NCBI GenBank assembly: GCA_015501055.1
Contig: JADNYV010000174.1
Location: forward strand, 1 to 64,000
Length of the DNA stretch: 64,000 nucleotides
From: Mucidula mucida
Lineage: Eukaryota; Basidiomycota; Agaricomycetes; Agaricales; Physalacriaceae
Reading direction: 5' to 3'
Part shown: positions 23,794 through 34,145 of the stretch, piece after piece
How positions within the stretch are numbered: the stretch's first letter is position 1
Layout: each line of letters begins with the position of its first letter
Made by a program: the position numbers and the translations under genes
The notes under the pieces: generated by a model
Told to the model about the DNA's origin: nothing
The model's database searches: none
Seen by the model: the letters and a program-made list of their open reading frames with translations, nothing else

Positions 23794-24129
23794 TTACTGC
23801 TACAATACATGCCTTATATACTGTAGACTACAATACTAGAAGATTCTACTACTGACTCATAAGTAGTCAGTCTCGGGCTAGAGTCGGACGCGAGTATAGA
23901 ATAAAAAAAGTACTCACGAATAAACTCATACTCATCATGCAAGCCAAGAGTATACTCGCACGTGAGTAGAGTAGAGTCTAGAGTCTATGGTGAGTCTAGA
24001 GTTTCAGTTTGGGGCCACGAATACTCGATAGACTCATACTCATAAATATTCGTGAATACTCATGAGTATTCTTATATTCGTGAGTATTCGTGAGTATTCA
24101 GCTCCTAATATATATTTTTTGAACAAAAT

Positions 24130-24214
24130 GAACCCCGTGAGCATTGAACCCACGGAGCTCAGCCATTTCTGTGCATCAGCACAACAACGAGTATAACCAC
24201 TGCGCCAAAAGGGC
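24130..24214 (-). ncRNA. tRNA-like sequence with pol III A and B boxes inside the hAT element
   Basis: On the minus strand TGGCGCAGTGG (24207-24197) matches the A box, and GGTTCAATGCT (24150-24140) matches the B box. GTGGG-TTCAATG-CTCAC folds as a standard 5-bp, 7-nt T arm. The middle has a TGTGC..GCACA hairpin where an anticodon arm would be. The acceptor stem is poor, so it is not a normal tRNA gene and is more like a tRNA-derived SINE head. It is also present in copy 2 (about 53008-53096). Confidence 0.6.
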
Positions 24215-24260
24215 ATATTCATTATACAATTTCAGTCCAGATCACACATAATTAGGTAAA

Positions 24261-24476
24261 ATGCCATTAGCAAAAAAAAGGACAAAGGCCATGAAGGCCA
24301 TACAAAATGTTGTGCTACAAACAAACCTGATGCGAGTACTGTTGCGAAGCGACGCATACGACGCATCAGGTGAAGAGTATGATACATCTAATATACAAAA
24401 AAACTACAAAATCGTCCACAAAAACGAATACTCTACAGTCCGTGAGGAAGAAGGGGTGCGCGCCCGAAAACTGTAA
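24261..24476 (+). CDS. Small open frame within the hAT element
   Basis: This is a 71-codon frame from ATG 24261 with a lysine-rich start (PLAKKRTKAMKAI) and no cysteine/histidine pattern. It is repeated unchanged in copy 2 (53144-53359). It could be a leftover first exon of the transposase or a chance frame preserved only because the copies are recent. Confidence 0.3.
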   Translation: MPLAKKRTKAMKAIQNVVLQTNLMRVLLRSDAYDASGEEYDTSNIQKNYKIVHKNEYSTVREEEGVRARKL

Positions 24477-24544
24477 CGTAACAGTCCACATAGTACTCAG
24501 CTAATCCGTACTCAACAGTCCGCATTTCCCGTTCTGACATCAGA

Positions 24545-25867
24545 GAGCCACAGATCAACTTGTGAGCGGCCTGTGAAGTTCCCGCCGGCATTGGTGGAAC
24601 ACGACACCAGCGTCGCATCACCCGGTACAAAGCAGCCAGGCACGAAGTCATTCCCGTGTTCGACCTGCTCACCAAGGGTCTCGAGAAGCAGCTGCTTCGA
24701 ACGGACATCCCCGTCGTGGTCCGCAAGGCTGTCCAGCGCGGCCTCATCGTTCTGGACAAGTATTACTCCAAAACGGATGATTCCGTGATGTGGAAGACTG
24801 CGATGCGTGAGTTTTCTCTCTTTTGGTTCAACCGCTTGTTAATTTTTGGTTTAGTGCTACACCCGAAGCATCGCGGGCACTACTTCACGAATCAGAAGTG
24901 GGAGCAGGCGTGGATCGATACCGCTGTCAGCGCCGCTCGCAAAGTCTGGCAAGAGGATTACAAGCCACTCATCAAGGCAGTCCCACCTCCGCCCGAGGTT
25001 GATTCGGACGACGACGCCTACGATATCTATGCTGCAGTTCATTCCTTCCCAGCCGTGTCTCAGACAGATCCATTCGATGCTTTTATTTCAGCGGACGCCA
25101 CGGATGACGATGGAATCGATTACTGGGTTTCGAAGTCCGCACCGCACAATGCGGAGTTTATCACCCCACAACAAGCCCTTGCCCGGATGGCTCTCGACTT
25201 CTTGAGCTGTCCCGCCACTAGTACTGATGTCGAACGACTCTTCTCGCACAGTGGTCTTGTCGTCTCCAAACGACGACACAATCTCGCTGCGGACTCAATT
25301 CGAGAGACCACGATACTTGGACAGTGGCTTGCCATTGAGGATCTTGTCCCCGAGCAGAAGATTGCGAAGTTCTTGCACAATCGGAAGTTACGGAAGAAGG
25401 ATTTGAATGAGGACCTCTCGACCGACTGGACGGATTCGGATGCAGACGCAGACGGAGGTGACGATTCCTCGGAGGATGCTGCACCGATGGATGTTTCCGA
25501 TTCAGAGGTGGAGGTTGTCGAGGAGGTTGTCGAGGAGGATGAGGTTGTCGAGGAGGACGAGGTGGTTGACGAGGATGAGGTGGTTGACGAGGATGGGGAT
25601 GATGTTGAGGAGAACTTGTGGACCAAGAGGAAGGGGAAGGGCAAGGCTGTTGCACAGTCGGAGGAGATGGACTTTTCTGATTTCCGCGATGGTATGGATC
25701 CTGTCTCAGAGTTTGACACGGGTCATGATGGTGATGTTGAGATTGACGATGATGACGATGATCTCTATGAAACGATTGAGCAGGTAGTTTTGGTTCGACG
25801 GCGCAAGCCTGCTTCTTCACCTCAGGATACTACTGATATGGATGCTACTGATATGGATATAACTTGA
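24545..25867 (+). pseudogene. hAT transposase, N-terminally truncated
   Basis: An open frame runs from about 24545, after a stop, to 25867, with no good ATG. It contains RRITRYKAARHEVIPVFDLL, VLHPKHRGHYF and WVSKSAP. The C-terminal dimerisation region LARMALDFLSCPATSTDVER is followed by LFSHSGLVVSKRRHNL. A long acidic tail of VVEEDE-type repeats follows. The BED zinc finger and the first catalytic aspartates expected in an Ac-like transposase are not seen, so this copy is probably not autonomous. The acidic repeats (25505-25610) are tandem GAGGTTGTCGAGGAG-type units. Confidence 0.85.
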
Positions 25868-26196
25868 TACACTTACGACCTACTTACTTTAATCTTCACT
25901 GTCTTTATGTTTGAATTTGCTTGCTGATACGTGAGTATACTCGAGTATACTCGGATCGTACTCGAGTACTCGAATACTCGAGACTCATGAAGTACTCTCG
26001 AGTAGAGTAGATATTCGAGTAGAGTCTCGAGTGAAGACTCGAGTCTTGAGTATTGGGTTTGAGGTAAGAGTTACTCATACGATGAGTCCGAATATACTCG
26101 AGTATGGACTCGTGTCCATCTCTATCTCGGGCAGGCTGGGCTAAGGATGACTAAGAGCACAAGCTACGGAATGTGCTCAAATATTCCAACAGAGCA

Positions 26197-26630
26197 TGCC
26201 TCTACTGACCCGCATGCCTTCAATCCCGCAGTTTCCTGGATCAATATATAGCCTGATGTTGTCACTACGGAAACCTGTTTCGGACTTGCAGCCACCATGA
26301 CTTGGCCACCTCATCATATGTATCATGTATCGCTCATGTCCTCATCTCTTTGCCAATACAACTGATATCTCCCCTATTTTTTTAGTGTAGGTTGGGGCAC
26401 GTCTATCCGTGTTTCCGGATACGCACTCTCTAGTCTTCTTCAACTCGCGCATGATTATCCTGATGCTCATTGCCATGTTATAGTGAAATTTGGCTCATGA
26501 ATATGGCTTGATTGTATGGCTTGATTGAAGGCTGCTACCTCCATTTCGACGACTACAAATTGGTCTTCATAAAATCTTGGCCTTCTGACACGTGCCAAAA
26601 GTTCAACTTGCAGCGGACAAGCCTCAGTGT
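26197..26630 (+). repeat. Repeat X, right-hand part
   Basis: This continues repeat X after the LTR element: 26240-26290 matches 21730-21785, and 26330-26625 matches 33490-33840 (shared GTCCTCATCTCT.TGCCAATA, TGGATACGCA-like and GCGGACAAGCCTCA). The copy ends where the gypsy LTR begins at 26631. Confidence 0.7.
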
Positions 26631-27159
26631 TGTTATGAATCGCCATACTTTCACATTTTCACATCCCATTATATCTTATCGGGGGCTTGTCTTATCAACC
26701 AACAGACTGTTTCATCATCTGTTTTGTCACCGATCATACTCCTTTTCATTACCAAAGCCGTACTCATGTTGGACACACGCCCAACACATGGATGACATCA
26801 TACATGCCGATACCTCATGAACTTCCTATTGTATACACACCACCGACACTCGTAGCACACATGGTCGTTTCAGTATTATTACTTACATGCAGTTACCACT
26901 CGTATTTAATGGTTTCACGGGCTAGTAGCATACAACACTGGGTTAAGGGCATGGAGTTATCCTTAGCGGAAACACATATGGACAAGGAGTCCCAAACACA
27001 GACTTACTAGTATATAAGCAGTAGTGTAGTATCATTGTACCTTAGTTCCGATCTTGTTTATACACCTGGCCTAGCCTAGTCTTACGAACGCAAACACTTT
27101 CTCCTTTAGTTCTTGCTGTGGTACCTGGTTTAGTCTCGTGGCTAAGTCAGTTGCTAACA
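26631..27159 (+). mobile_element. Gypsy 5' LTR (529 bp)
   Basis: The LTR begins TGTTATGAATCGCC and ends GCTAACA (TGTTA..TAACA inverted ends). Matching LTRs lie at 52217-52747 (minus) and 60901-61429 (plus). A TAGTATATAAG TATA-like sequence and the transcript region follow at about 27010. The leader 27160-27740, including the conserved CCAGGAAAACTTCGGCTTAC, is shared with 61430-61930. Confidence 0.9.
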
Positions 27160-27747
27160 GAAGATCAGAACTACTTTCTACCACCTACCACACATCCCTG
27201 ATCATCGATCAGCACTTCGCTGTCTGATCATTGCACATTCCCCCATCCCCTTTCCTGTTTATAGATCAACAGAATCCTAATCCCAGCGCACATCTGCATA
27301 AGTGTGTATTGGTCCCAGTAGCGCTGGCTAACAGTTAGAGATAACTGCCTTGGGTGCTGGAAGTAGCCGCTCTCACGAGAACGAACTTTTGGCAGTTGCA
27401 CTTCAGTGGGTGCTGTTTACGGGTCAACCCCCGTTCCCAGGAAAACTTCGGCTTACCTCACACCAGAGGGACGTCGGCTGGGCAATTGCGAACTTGTGAC
27501 GAGCTCCTGGGCTCCGTAGATACATAGTCAGTAGTTGGTAAAATAGCGTAGACAGTTACAATACCTACCTACTTTACTTACTTTACGACACACATCATTA
27601 TTCCCCATCCTAGATTCTATTTCAGATCTAGGCAACTCCTCCTTATTCATCCAAACCTCTATTCCCTCACCCGTTTCATCCAAATCTGCATCACCCATCT
27701 CCCCACTTTTACCCTTTCACTCTCCGATCACATCACCCCGACTCACC

Positions 27748-28675
27748 ATGTCCAACGAAGCACCCAAAACCGCTCATCACGCACCCGCTCATCACGCCGA
27801 TGTCAAACCCAAAGGCCGATCCCTTGTCAACAAACCTTACAACTATGACGGGGATAAGACCAAGTACAAGAGCTGGTGGCAATCCATGTTTACATACATC
27901 TGTGATACAAAGAACAACCTCACATCTGACTCTGAAAGGATCGATGTTGTTCTCTCCTACATCCGAGGAAATCACGTTGATGCATGGGTCCAGAACTACT
28001 CGGATCAGAATTTTGACGAGGAGGAAGAGGAATGGACAGTCTCCTGGATGGAGTTCAAGGAGCATTTGAAGGAGCAATTTGTGGATTCCAACCTCGCGCG
28101 AGATGCACAAGACCAGATTGAGCGGTTGCGCCAGGGGCAAGACACCGCTCAAGATTTCTTCCAGAAGTTTAAGGTTCTGCTAACCCAGGCGGAATACTCG
28201 AAGGATGACACATATGTTGTACGACTTCTCGAGACCAATGTCAACGAGAAGATTATTGACCGGATCTATGGCAGCCGAGACGAGTTGCCGGTGAAATACA
28301 AGGATTGGAAGGCACAGATTATTCAGATTAATCAGTTGTGGAGAAGGCAGATGGCGAGCAAGAGGCCCGGCATGCAGTCCCGGCCCCAAGCTCCGCAGGC
28401 GGCTACATCGAGAGCCAATCCTACAAATCCACCCCCGACACCAATCACACGACAAGATGCCACCGGCGTTACCTATGGAGGAGCCGGCAGGCCGATGGAT
28501 ATGACAACGCACGTTGACGGGGACTTTGCTTCAGCTGTGGCAAACATGGCCATGTCAGCAGGTTCTGTCCTAAGAAGGGTCGACCCCAGACGATTTGGGG
28601 TCTATGGACCAAAATGAATGACAAGGAGAAGAAGAAGTTGGCCGAAGAGTTGGGTTTTGCGAAGCTCCCGCAGTA
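27748..28675 (+). pseudogene. Gypsy gag with a frameshift before the zinc knuckle
   Basis: From ATG 27748 the frame has the retrotransposon capsid pattern (YDGDKTKYKSWWQSMFTYI, WMEFKEHLKEQFVDSNLARD, GQDTAQDFFQKFKVLL, LPVKYKDWKAQIIQI) and a GGAGRPMDM linker. The nucleocapsid knuckle CFSCGKHGHVSRFC lies in another frame from 28527, which then runs to TAG at 28675 (ending EELGFAKLPQ). A stop at 28515 in that frame places the shift between 28518 and 28527. It could be a mutation or a programmed shift, but no clear slippery site is obvious. Confidence 0.85.
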
Positions 28676-29101
28676 GATGCAGTCCTGCCGGAGCAGTCAT
28701 CAGGGAAAGAGTTGTCAGATGCAGAATCTATTTACAGTACGGGTACTGAAACATCTAAAATATCATTGACGACTTTACCATCAAAACCTGCGAAAGAAAG
28801 ATTTGAGCCAAATACGCCCGAGTGGATCGCACAACGGCTAGGAGAGGACGAAGTGTCGAGAGCAGTGAGAATTTTGAGAGCATGGATGCCGGAGCGGAGA
28901 GAGAGAGCAGCGACGAAAGAGAAGATGATGGTGATCAGAGCGTTGACAAAGGAAGCTGCGGTGGAAGTTGTGATGGAGTTGAAAAAGTCAAGGAAGTACA
29001 TCCGGGGAACAAAGGGGCAGGACATGAAACTCTGAGTAACCATAGAGAGCGTACACACAGGCTCTGAATGGGAAACGAGTGCCCTTCTTGACAGCGGAGC
29101 A
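28676..29101 (+). pseudogene. Start of gypsy pol, cut inside the protease
   Basis: A linker frame (FEPNTPEWIAQRLGEDEV) is followed by a frame with ETSALLDSGAA near 29068-29100. The DSG triad is the retroviral-type aspartic protease active site. The element ends abruptly at 29101/29102, where the inverted arm begins. The rest of pol and the 3' LTR are absent here. Confidence 0.75.
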
Positions 29102-29201
29102 GCCGCCGGTTCGGGAGGGCGAATTTGGCGGGCACACTTAGGGAGTAGACCTGCAATGAGGAGGGGACAGAGGCGGGGTGAAGAGGGTTGCTATAAGACA
29201 T
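29102..29201 (-). pseudogene. First 33 codons of the 14951-type hypothetical gene
   Basis: This is the mirror of 14951-15050 with two amino-acid changes (SSSQ to SSLQ, SAP to SVP). The frame runs into gypsy sequence after NRR, so the gene is truncated at the duplication breakpoint. Confidence 0.85.
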
Positions 29202-30646
29202 GGCGACGTCGGTGGTTGGGCTGCCATCTCATCCAACAATTTGTTGTATATAAGTCAACAAAGAAGAAAGAGGTCTTGTTGAAAGATTAACCCATTCATG
29301 AGCGTGTTCTTGTCCATGAAAGATATTCGGCAGTCGTGCACATGGAAAGAGGCGCGAGGTGATATTAGGAGAGTTGGACGCGTAGAGAGACAAAGACTAG
29401 GGCGGGCGATGTGATATTCCGAAAGAGTGTCAAAGATATCGAGAGCGGATCAGTGGACTTGAGACGATTGTTTGTAGGTGCTGATTTTTCGGATCCGCGT
29501 GTGAAGGAGGGCATGAGGCACATGTGCTATTATAGCAGGTTTGTGGGCGTCCGTTGGGCCAATGTCGAAAGGGGGGACAACTATATGGGTCCGGCGTTTC
29601 ACGCATACTACCGTAGAAGAGATGGTACCATTGAAAGTACTATTTTCCGAGAAGGAAAGCAGTCTGAGCATTGAGCGCAAGAGCAGGTCAGAGTGGCAAA
29701 GACCGGAGTGTGAAAGAGCGTGGTCGCCTTGCTTTGTCTTCGACCGCGTATTACCGTAAGCGCGGCACGCTATAATCGCACGTATAGCCAGGTGTGATTG
29801 AAAAGTCGTATACATATTCTAAACCATTGGAGGCGACGTCGACGTCAAGAACAGAGGAGGTTTGGATCGGTTGAAGCCGTAGACCACGTGCATCTCTCTG
29901 CTTGACGCGGCCATGTCGACACGTTCGATCTATCATCCAGAAACGCTGATGATACGTACTTGTTCCTTTGAGGCTGTTCCATCCGTAAAACTAGATATTG
30001 TCTCCAGGCACTGCCATTTATCTCTAGGAAAGATAAATTGGTGTGTTTTCGCACCCCGACGCACTTGCTTTGTGAGTTACCGCTTGGGGACTTGGAATCA
30101 ATACCTCTCGCATTGGCACGCTGCTATGATATCACAATGACCAATCCGGCTGGCATCTGCGACTACAGTAACCGGCGCTCTGTGCTCACCTTGGCTCTAC
30201 GTTTGTCTCCCCGAAGTGGATGGAATCCTCGGCTCCACAATAGGTCGACAGCCTTGTCATTCTCTCTCAGCTTTTTCTTGCAAACTGGTATCAAAGACGC
30301 GGCGTCCTTCACGTACTTCTCGACACGCACACTGTGTGCCAATTTTCCATTGGATGATATTTCATCTGGACGTCGTGGCCGGTCTCAGCGCTACTACGCG
30401 AAGCGCTGCGTCAGAGATAATCGCGGGTAAGTGGCACTCGTTTTTTGCTTCGCTAATATCCGAGAGTGAGACTCACACTTGCCTTAATTAGCGCACAATG
30501 CACTCAGTCGACGACGCAGAACCAAATAATGGTCACAATAATTCAATTGTCCTTCGTCCCCCTTCCATACCCAGCATCAAGGCGAGTTATCCTTCCTTCC
30601 TGCGTGGGCCGCGGACTGACTCTGCTCGCAGTATCCTCCTCCTTCC

Positions 30647-31819
30647 ATGTGCCGCATCTCTCAGGAACTAGTCGATCTCATCATCGACCTCATCGCCGGA
30701 CTCGATAACACGGATTGGCGGCTAGACGCCTTGCACGCTTGTACGCTCGTCTCCAGTGCATGGCTCCAGCGCGCTCGGACACACATCTTCCACCGCATAT
30801 ACCTTCGCATGGACTCGGAGCCGGCGCTCGAGGCATACCTGGAAGACCCAGAAGCGGATTTCAGGATCTTTTGGCTTTCCCCCGCGCCGCCCAATTATGT
30901 GGCATTCCTGTCATTATTCAGAAGGAGCCCCCGGAAGCCATCGGTGAAGGAGCTAGTTGTGACGGGCCTGACTGTCAAGACGAGAGTCCCATTCGTGGAA
31001 GCGATGAGCTGCATGGCGAAGGTGCATAGTATTACTTTTGGCGGCGGCTCGCCATCTGACTCGCCGCCTTTTCTGGGTGGCGCGTGGTACTACCCACATC
31101 TCAAACGGGTTAGGTTTCTCCGCCTACAGGCGATTTCCATCCCGTCGCTGTGCACACTTTCTCTCCTCTTGAACAGCATGCCCATGCTGGACTCCCTCAC
31201 TGTTGTGTGGCCCGTCACCATTGAAAACCCTGTATCATCTTCGTCCAGAAAGAACTTAACGCTCGTCACCACCAGCGTACGTCTCTTGGACATATCCTCC
31301 TGCCCTCCTCCCTGGGATCATCTCCTTCTAAACCTCTTCTCTCTAATAAAACTCAAAGTGCTCCTCATCTCTCCCACTTTGGTTCCCGATGACGCCTTGG
31401 CAGTACAATTCGCGCCGCTGGACGTTTTGGAGATTGACCATACTCATCGCCACGTCCTTAAGTTGCCTCCTTCGTTTCGGATGGCGCTACCATTTTACGT
31501 CGTACCGACAGTCGTGTTACGGCTTACTTGTGACGCACAGCTAAATGTGTATATTCAGGCGCTGGAGGACGCGGTGAGGGCGGGGCTACGTGTTGATCTG
31601 CCGGTCATGCGCAAACTTCATGTGCATGTATTCTCCGAAGATGAGTCGGGGCATCATGTATGGGAACGGCTCGACTCAGTATTGGGCGATATGGTTGAAC
31701 TGGGGTTTGATCGTCTGGTGATTTTCTGTCCAACGAACGCCGGTGAAGTTGTCAAGAAGGCGATGACGCGGTTAGGGAAGATGTTGATATTGGATGTCAT
31801 TGCGCAAATGCCAATATGA
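30647..31819 (+). CDS. F-box protein (right-arm copy)
   Basis: The intact 390-residue frame starts with the same MCRISQELVDLIIDL F-box-like segment as the left-arm copy. It differs by small insertions (for example an extra DPEA near residue 68 and one extra residue after DSPP). The last 118 residues, from LPPSFRMAL to the end, are identical to the left copy, with only about three silent changes in 355 bases. About 75 residues before that carry some 20 differences. It probably acts as an SCF adaptor. Both copies look functional. Confidence 0.8.
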   Translation: MCRISQELVDLIIDLIAGLDNTDWRLDALHACTLVSSAWLQRARTHIFHRIYLRMDSEPALEAYLEDPEADFRIFWLSPAPPNYVAFLSLFRRSPRKPSVKELVVTGLTVKTRVPFVEAMSCMAKVHSITFGGGSPSDSPPFLGGAWYYPHLKRVRFLRLQAISIPSLCTLSLLLNSMPMLDSLTVVWPVTIENPVSSSSRKNLTLVTTSVRLLDISSCPPPWDHLLLNLFSLIKLKVLLISPTLVPDDALAVQFAPLDVLEIDHTHRHVLKLPPSFRMALPFYVVPTVVLRLTCDAQLNVYIQALEDAVRAGLRVDLPVMRKLHVHVFSEDESGHHVWERLDSVLGDMVELGFDRLVIFCPTNAGEVVKKAMTRLGKMLILDVIAQMPI

Positions 31820-32425
31820 TCGTTACACAAGTATCTTCCTTCGCGCTCTGTTGGCCAGTTGCAAAGTCATGAGAGGGCGTAGTCATTACGTTGAAGTTGA
31901 AACTGGACGTAGCCCAATTCATAATAATCGTCCCTCGTCAGTAACTCTCGTCAAAGATAATATTCGAGGGAGTCAGCAGAAGAAAGCTTTTGAAGATGTT
32001 GGGCATCGCGTTTGAGAAGTTTCAATCGAAACTATCATTTTAGAAGAGATTGGAACTGCTCCGCAAGCTGAAGGTAGTAAGTAGTAAAGTAATCTAGTCT
32101 TTTCACAATGGGTTGTAGCTTTGCGCCACCTAAGTCCGGAACCCTCTTCCTGTAAATTTTTTCTTGATTACTTGCGCAAGTTCGACCCTTGTCGATATGT
32201 GATAAACCTGGAGGCCGTTGTGAGCACTCCATGAAGCCTCGAAGAGAGGCCATTGTTCAAAACCCATTTCTATAGACCAGGTATATATAGCAGTGAAGAA
32301 CCGACAACAGCCCGTAAGTACAAGAAACCGCATTAAGTGTAAGACATCTATCTAGAGTAAGTACTTCTATGTGGTGAAATAAGCCCCAAAATAAGAGAAA
32401 CAGTTTGCAATGTAATGTTCAGTCT

Positions 32426-32649
32426 TTAGACGATACAGTAGCCTCCGTCGACGCGAATTTCAGAACCCGTCATGAAACGTGACGCGTCGCTGGCGAGGTA
32501 GACGATAGCGCCCGACAGATCATCCGGGTCGCCGATCTACGAAATCAGTTGGATTCACCAGCAGGAAAAGGAAAAGACACACCCTGCCCATGGGGGTGAG
32601 ACATTCCCAGGTCGCCTTGAGCTCCTGGTCGTGATCCAAAATAGTTTTT
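32426..32649 (-). pseudogene. 3' fragment of the SDR gene
   Basis: This mirrors 11492-11715, including the last intron and the stop. It encodes the [15 protein letters not shown] and VDGGYCIV segments with an Arg to Cys change near TWERL. The 5' nine tenths of the gene is absent, so it cannot make an enzyme. Confidence 0.9.
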
Positions 32650-33850
32650 CTCAAAATATGTATTCTCAGATCATGCTGTGTAACCGACGTCTCAAAAATA
32701 CGTGGTGAATAAGAACTCCTTCGCCTTATATTTCTAGTCTCTTCCTGAAATCATTTGACGCCCCCCAAGCGTGCGTTACGAAGACGATTATGGCATGGCT
32801 TTAAGTACGTTTTCCTTTGTGCATCCATAATGTCTTTCTCCATAGCTGACAGTAGGGTACTCTTCTCGATGGTTCTGCGCTCTCCTTTCCTTTGTCCTTG
32901 CTCACCCAAGCATGCGTTCGCGCCCCGGTTAACGTGCTGGTTCTGTAAGCTATTTCCAAGCCGACGACCAGTACTTGGCGAATTGGTGCGTTCCATTCTG
33001 TGTCGTTGGATTTCGGACTTACTGTTCATTGCAGTTGTTTTCCTGGAAGAGCATCGTTTTCAATACACATGGAACGGTGGTCGAAGAGTGGTACACCGTA
33101 CGCTCATCGTCTTCGCAAAAGACCCCATCCCGAGCGACGCCTAATAAACGGAACATCCTTGATCTGCGGACGCGGCCAAAGTGTTTCGGTCCCTATCCTC
33201 AAGAAGTGCTATCCATGAACACGCTCTATAAGGACGTGTGGTCGAGGTTGATTTGGCGTTGGATGCGGTACGCTTGTGATTTGGCAGCCTTCCATCACCC
33301 GATATTCAACCCTCTTCGTTTGGCGCAGCTGTGGACGGCTTGTCTACAGGTGGACACTTGCCGGACTAAGCGCTACGAATGCATTTCTTACGTGAACGTT
33401 GCGTTGGGCTTCCCGCTGACTTGGTTTTGCGAATGGTTGGTTTAACGAATCGTCTACTACTGATATCCTGAAGATCTTTCGTTTTGTACACTCTCGTTCA
33501 TGTCCTCATCTCTATGCCAATATACTCAACTGATATCTTCCCTATTTTTGCAGTACATGTGTCTCATCATCAATCGCAGGAAAACAGAAGCAGGCTTCGG
33601 TGTAGATTTGGGAACTACTGTCCGCGTTTCTGGATACGCAGTGTCTAGTCTTCTCTAAACCCGCGTCATGTTTCTTCTAATGCTCATCGCCATGGTATAG
33701 CGAAATTTGGTTCATTAACATGGCCTAATTGAAGGCTTCCAACTCCATGTCGACGCCTTCCGCCCGAAAGTTTGACGACTACAAATTGACCTTGCCTTCT
33801 GACACATCCCACAACTTCCCTGGCGGCGGACAAGCCTCACGGTACGTGTC
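32650..33850 (+). repeat. Repeat X, uninterrupted copy
   Basis: This copy carries the left part (matches 21795-22190) and the right part (matches 26300-26630) without the transposon block, plus about 430 bp between them (33060-33480) not seen in the other copy. It is the best candidate for the undisturbed form. Confidence 0.7.
32975..33445 (+). CDS. Hypothetical open frame in repeat X
   Basis: This is a 156-codon frame with LSMNTLYKDVWSRLIWRWMRYACDL and YVNVALGFPLTWFCEWLV. Tryptophan and leucine content is protein-like, but no family is recognised and there is no convincing ATG context (the frame opens at TTG). The corresponding copy at 22117 keeps only the first 25 codons. It may be an exon of an unknown gene or chance. 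Confidence 0.3.
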   Translation: MANWCVPFCVVGFRTYCSLQLFSWKSIVFNTHGTVVEEWYTVRSSSSQKTPSRATPNKRNILDLRTRPKCFGPYPQEVLSMNTLYKDVWSRLIWRWMRYACDLAAFHHPIFNPLRLAQLWTACLQVDTCRTKRYECISYVNVALGFPLTWFCEWLV

Positions 33851-34145
33851 TACGCTGGCACTCGCAGTTTTCAAGAAGAACCCAGGTCTATGTGTGCGCT
33901 TATATGTCAAGCTCTCCGCTTCCTGAATCCTCTTACCGGTGTCACGGCCATCATGTCACTTTGAACCCCGCTCTACCTAGACGATGGACGTGTCTCACCT
34001 AATAAGGCGCAGTGTGCTACTTCCGTTCGTAACGCCGTCGCCTCCCTGGTGCTAATGGTCATTCAATTTCTAGGCTACTACAAATTCAAAATCCTAAACA
34101 TATAAATATCGCCGTCCCACCACCAAGAAGTCCCAACTTGCCATC

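Larger units (their letters stand above)
23879..26124 (+). mobile_element. hAT transposon, 2246 bp, copy 1
   Basis: A perfect 8-bp target duplication TCTCGGGC (23871-23878 and 26125-26132) flanks inverted ends TAGAGTCGGACGCGAGT and ACTCGTGTCCATCTCTA (14 of 17 matches). Both subterminal regions (23895-24110 and 25930-26105) are dense in GAGTATTCGTGAGTATTC or ACTCGAGTATACTCG repeats, the usual transposase-binding clusters of hAT elements. An uninterrupted target is visible at 22501-22550. It is nearly identical to copy 2 (52763-54435) outside a deletion. Confidence 0.95.
22323..26191 (+). mobile_element. Degenerate LTR element with nested hAT insertions
   Basis: The element is flanked by a 5-bp target duplication GAGCA (22318-22322 and 26192-26196) and its LTR has TGTTG..CAACA ends. 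The 5' LTR spans 22323-22552 and lacks its last 16 bases. The 3' LTR spans 23082-26191 but is split by two hAT elements; removing them and their duplications leaves 246 bp. The internal 22553-23081 has no reading frame and contains the repeated phrase GATTTGGC(C/T)CC. The filled and unfilled copies of repeat X confirm the insertion site. No gag or pol remains, so it was mobilised, if at all, by another element. Confidence 0.85.
29102..32649. repeat. Right arm of the 3.55-kb inverted duplication
   Basis: This is the reverse complement of 11492-15050. Its left end cuts a gypsy protease and the first exon of the 14951 gene; its right end cuts the SDR gene and abuts repeat X. It is therefore the inserted, derived copy. 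A short GCCGCC is shared by the gypsy side and the arm at the left junction. Confidence 0.95.

Noticed and set aside
25120..25820. 200-codon minus-strand frames rich in Ser or His/Pro in the hAT element (and 53395-54131)
   Set aside because: They are shadows of the acidic tail repeats of the transposase on the other strand.
22323..26191. Reading the whole 22.3-26.2 kb block as a single large DNA transposon
   Set aside because: Each component has its own ends and target duplication, so it is a nest of three separate elements.
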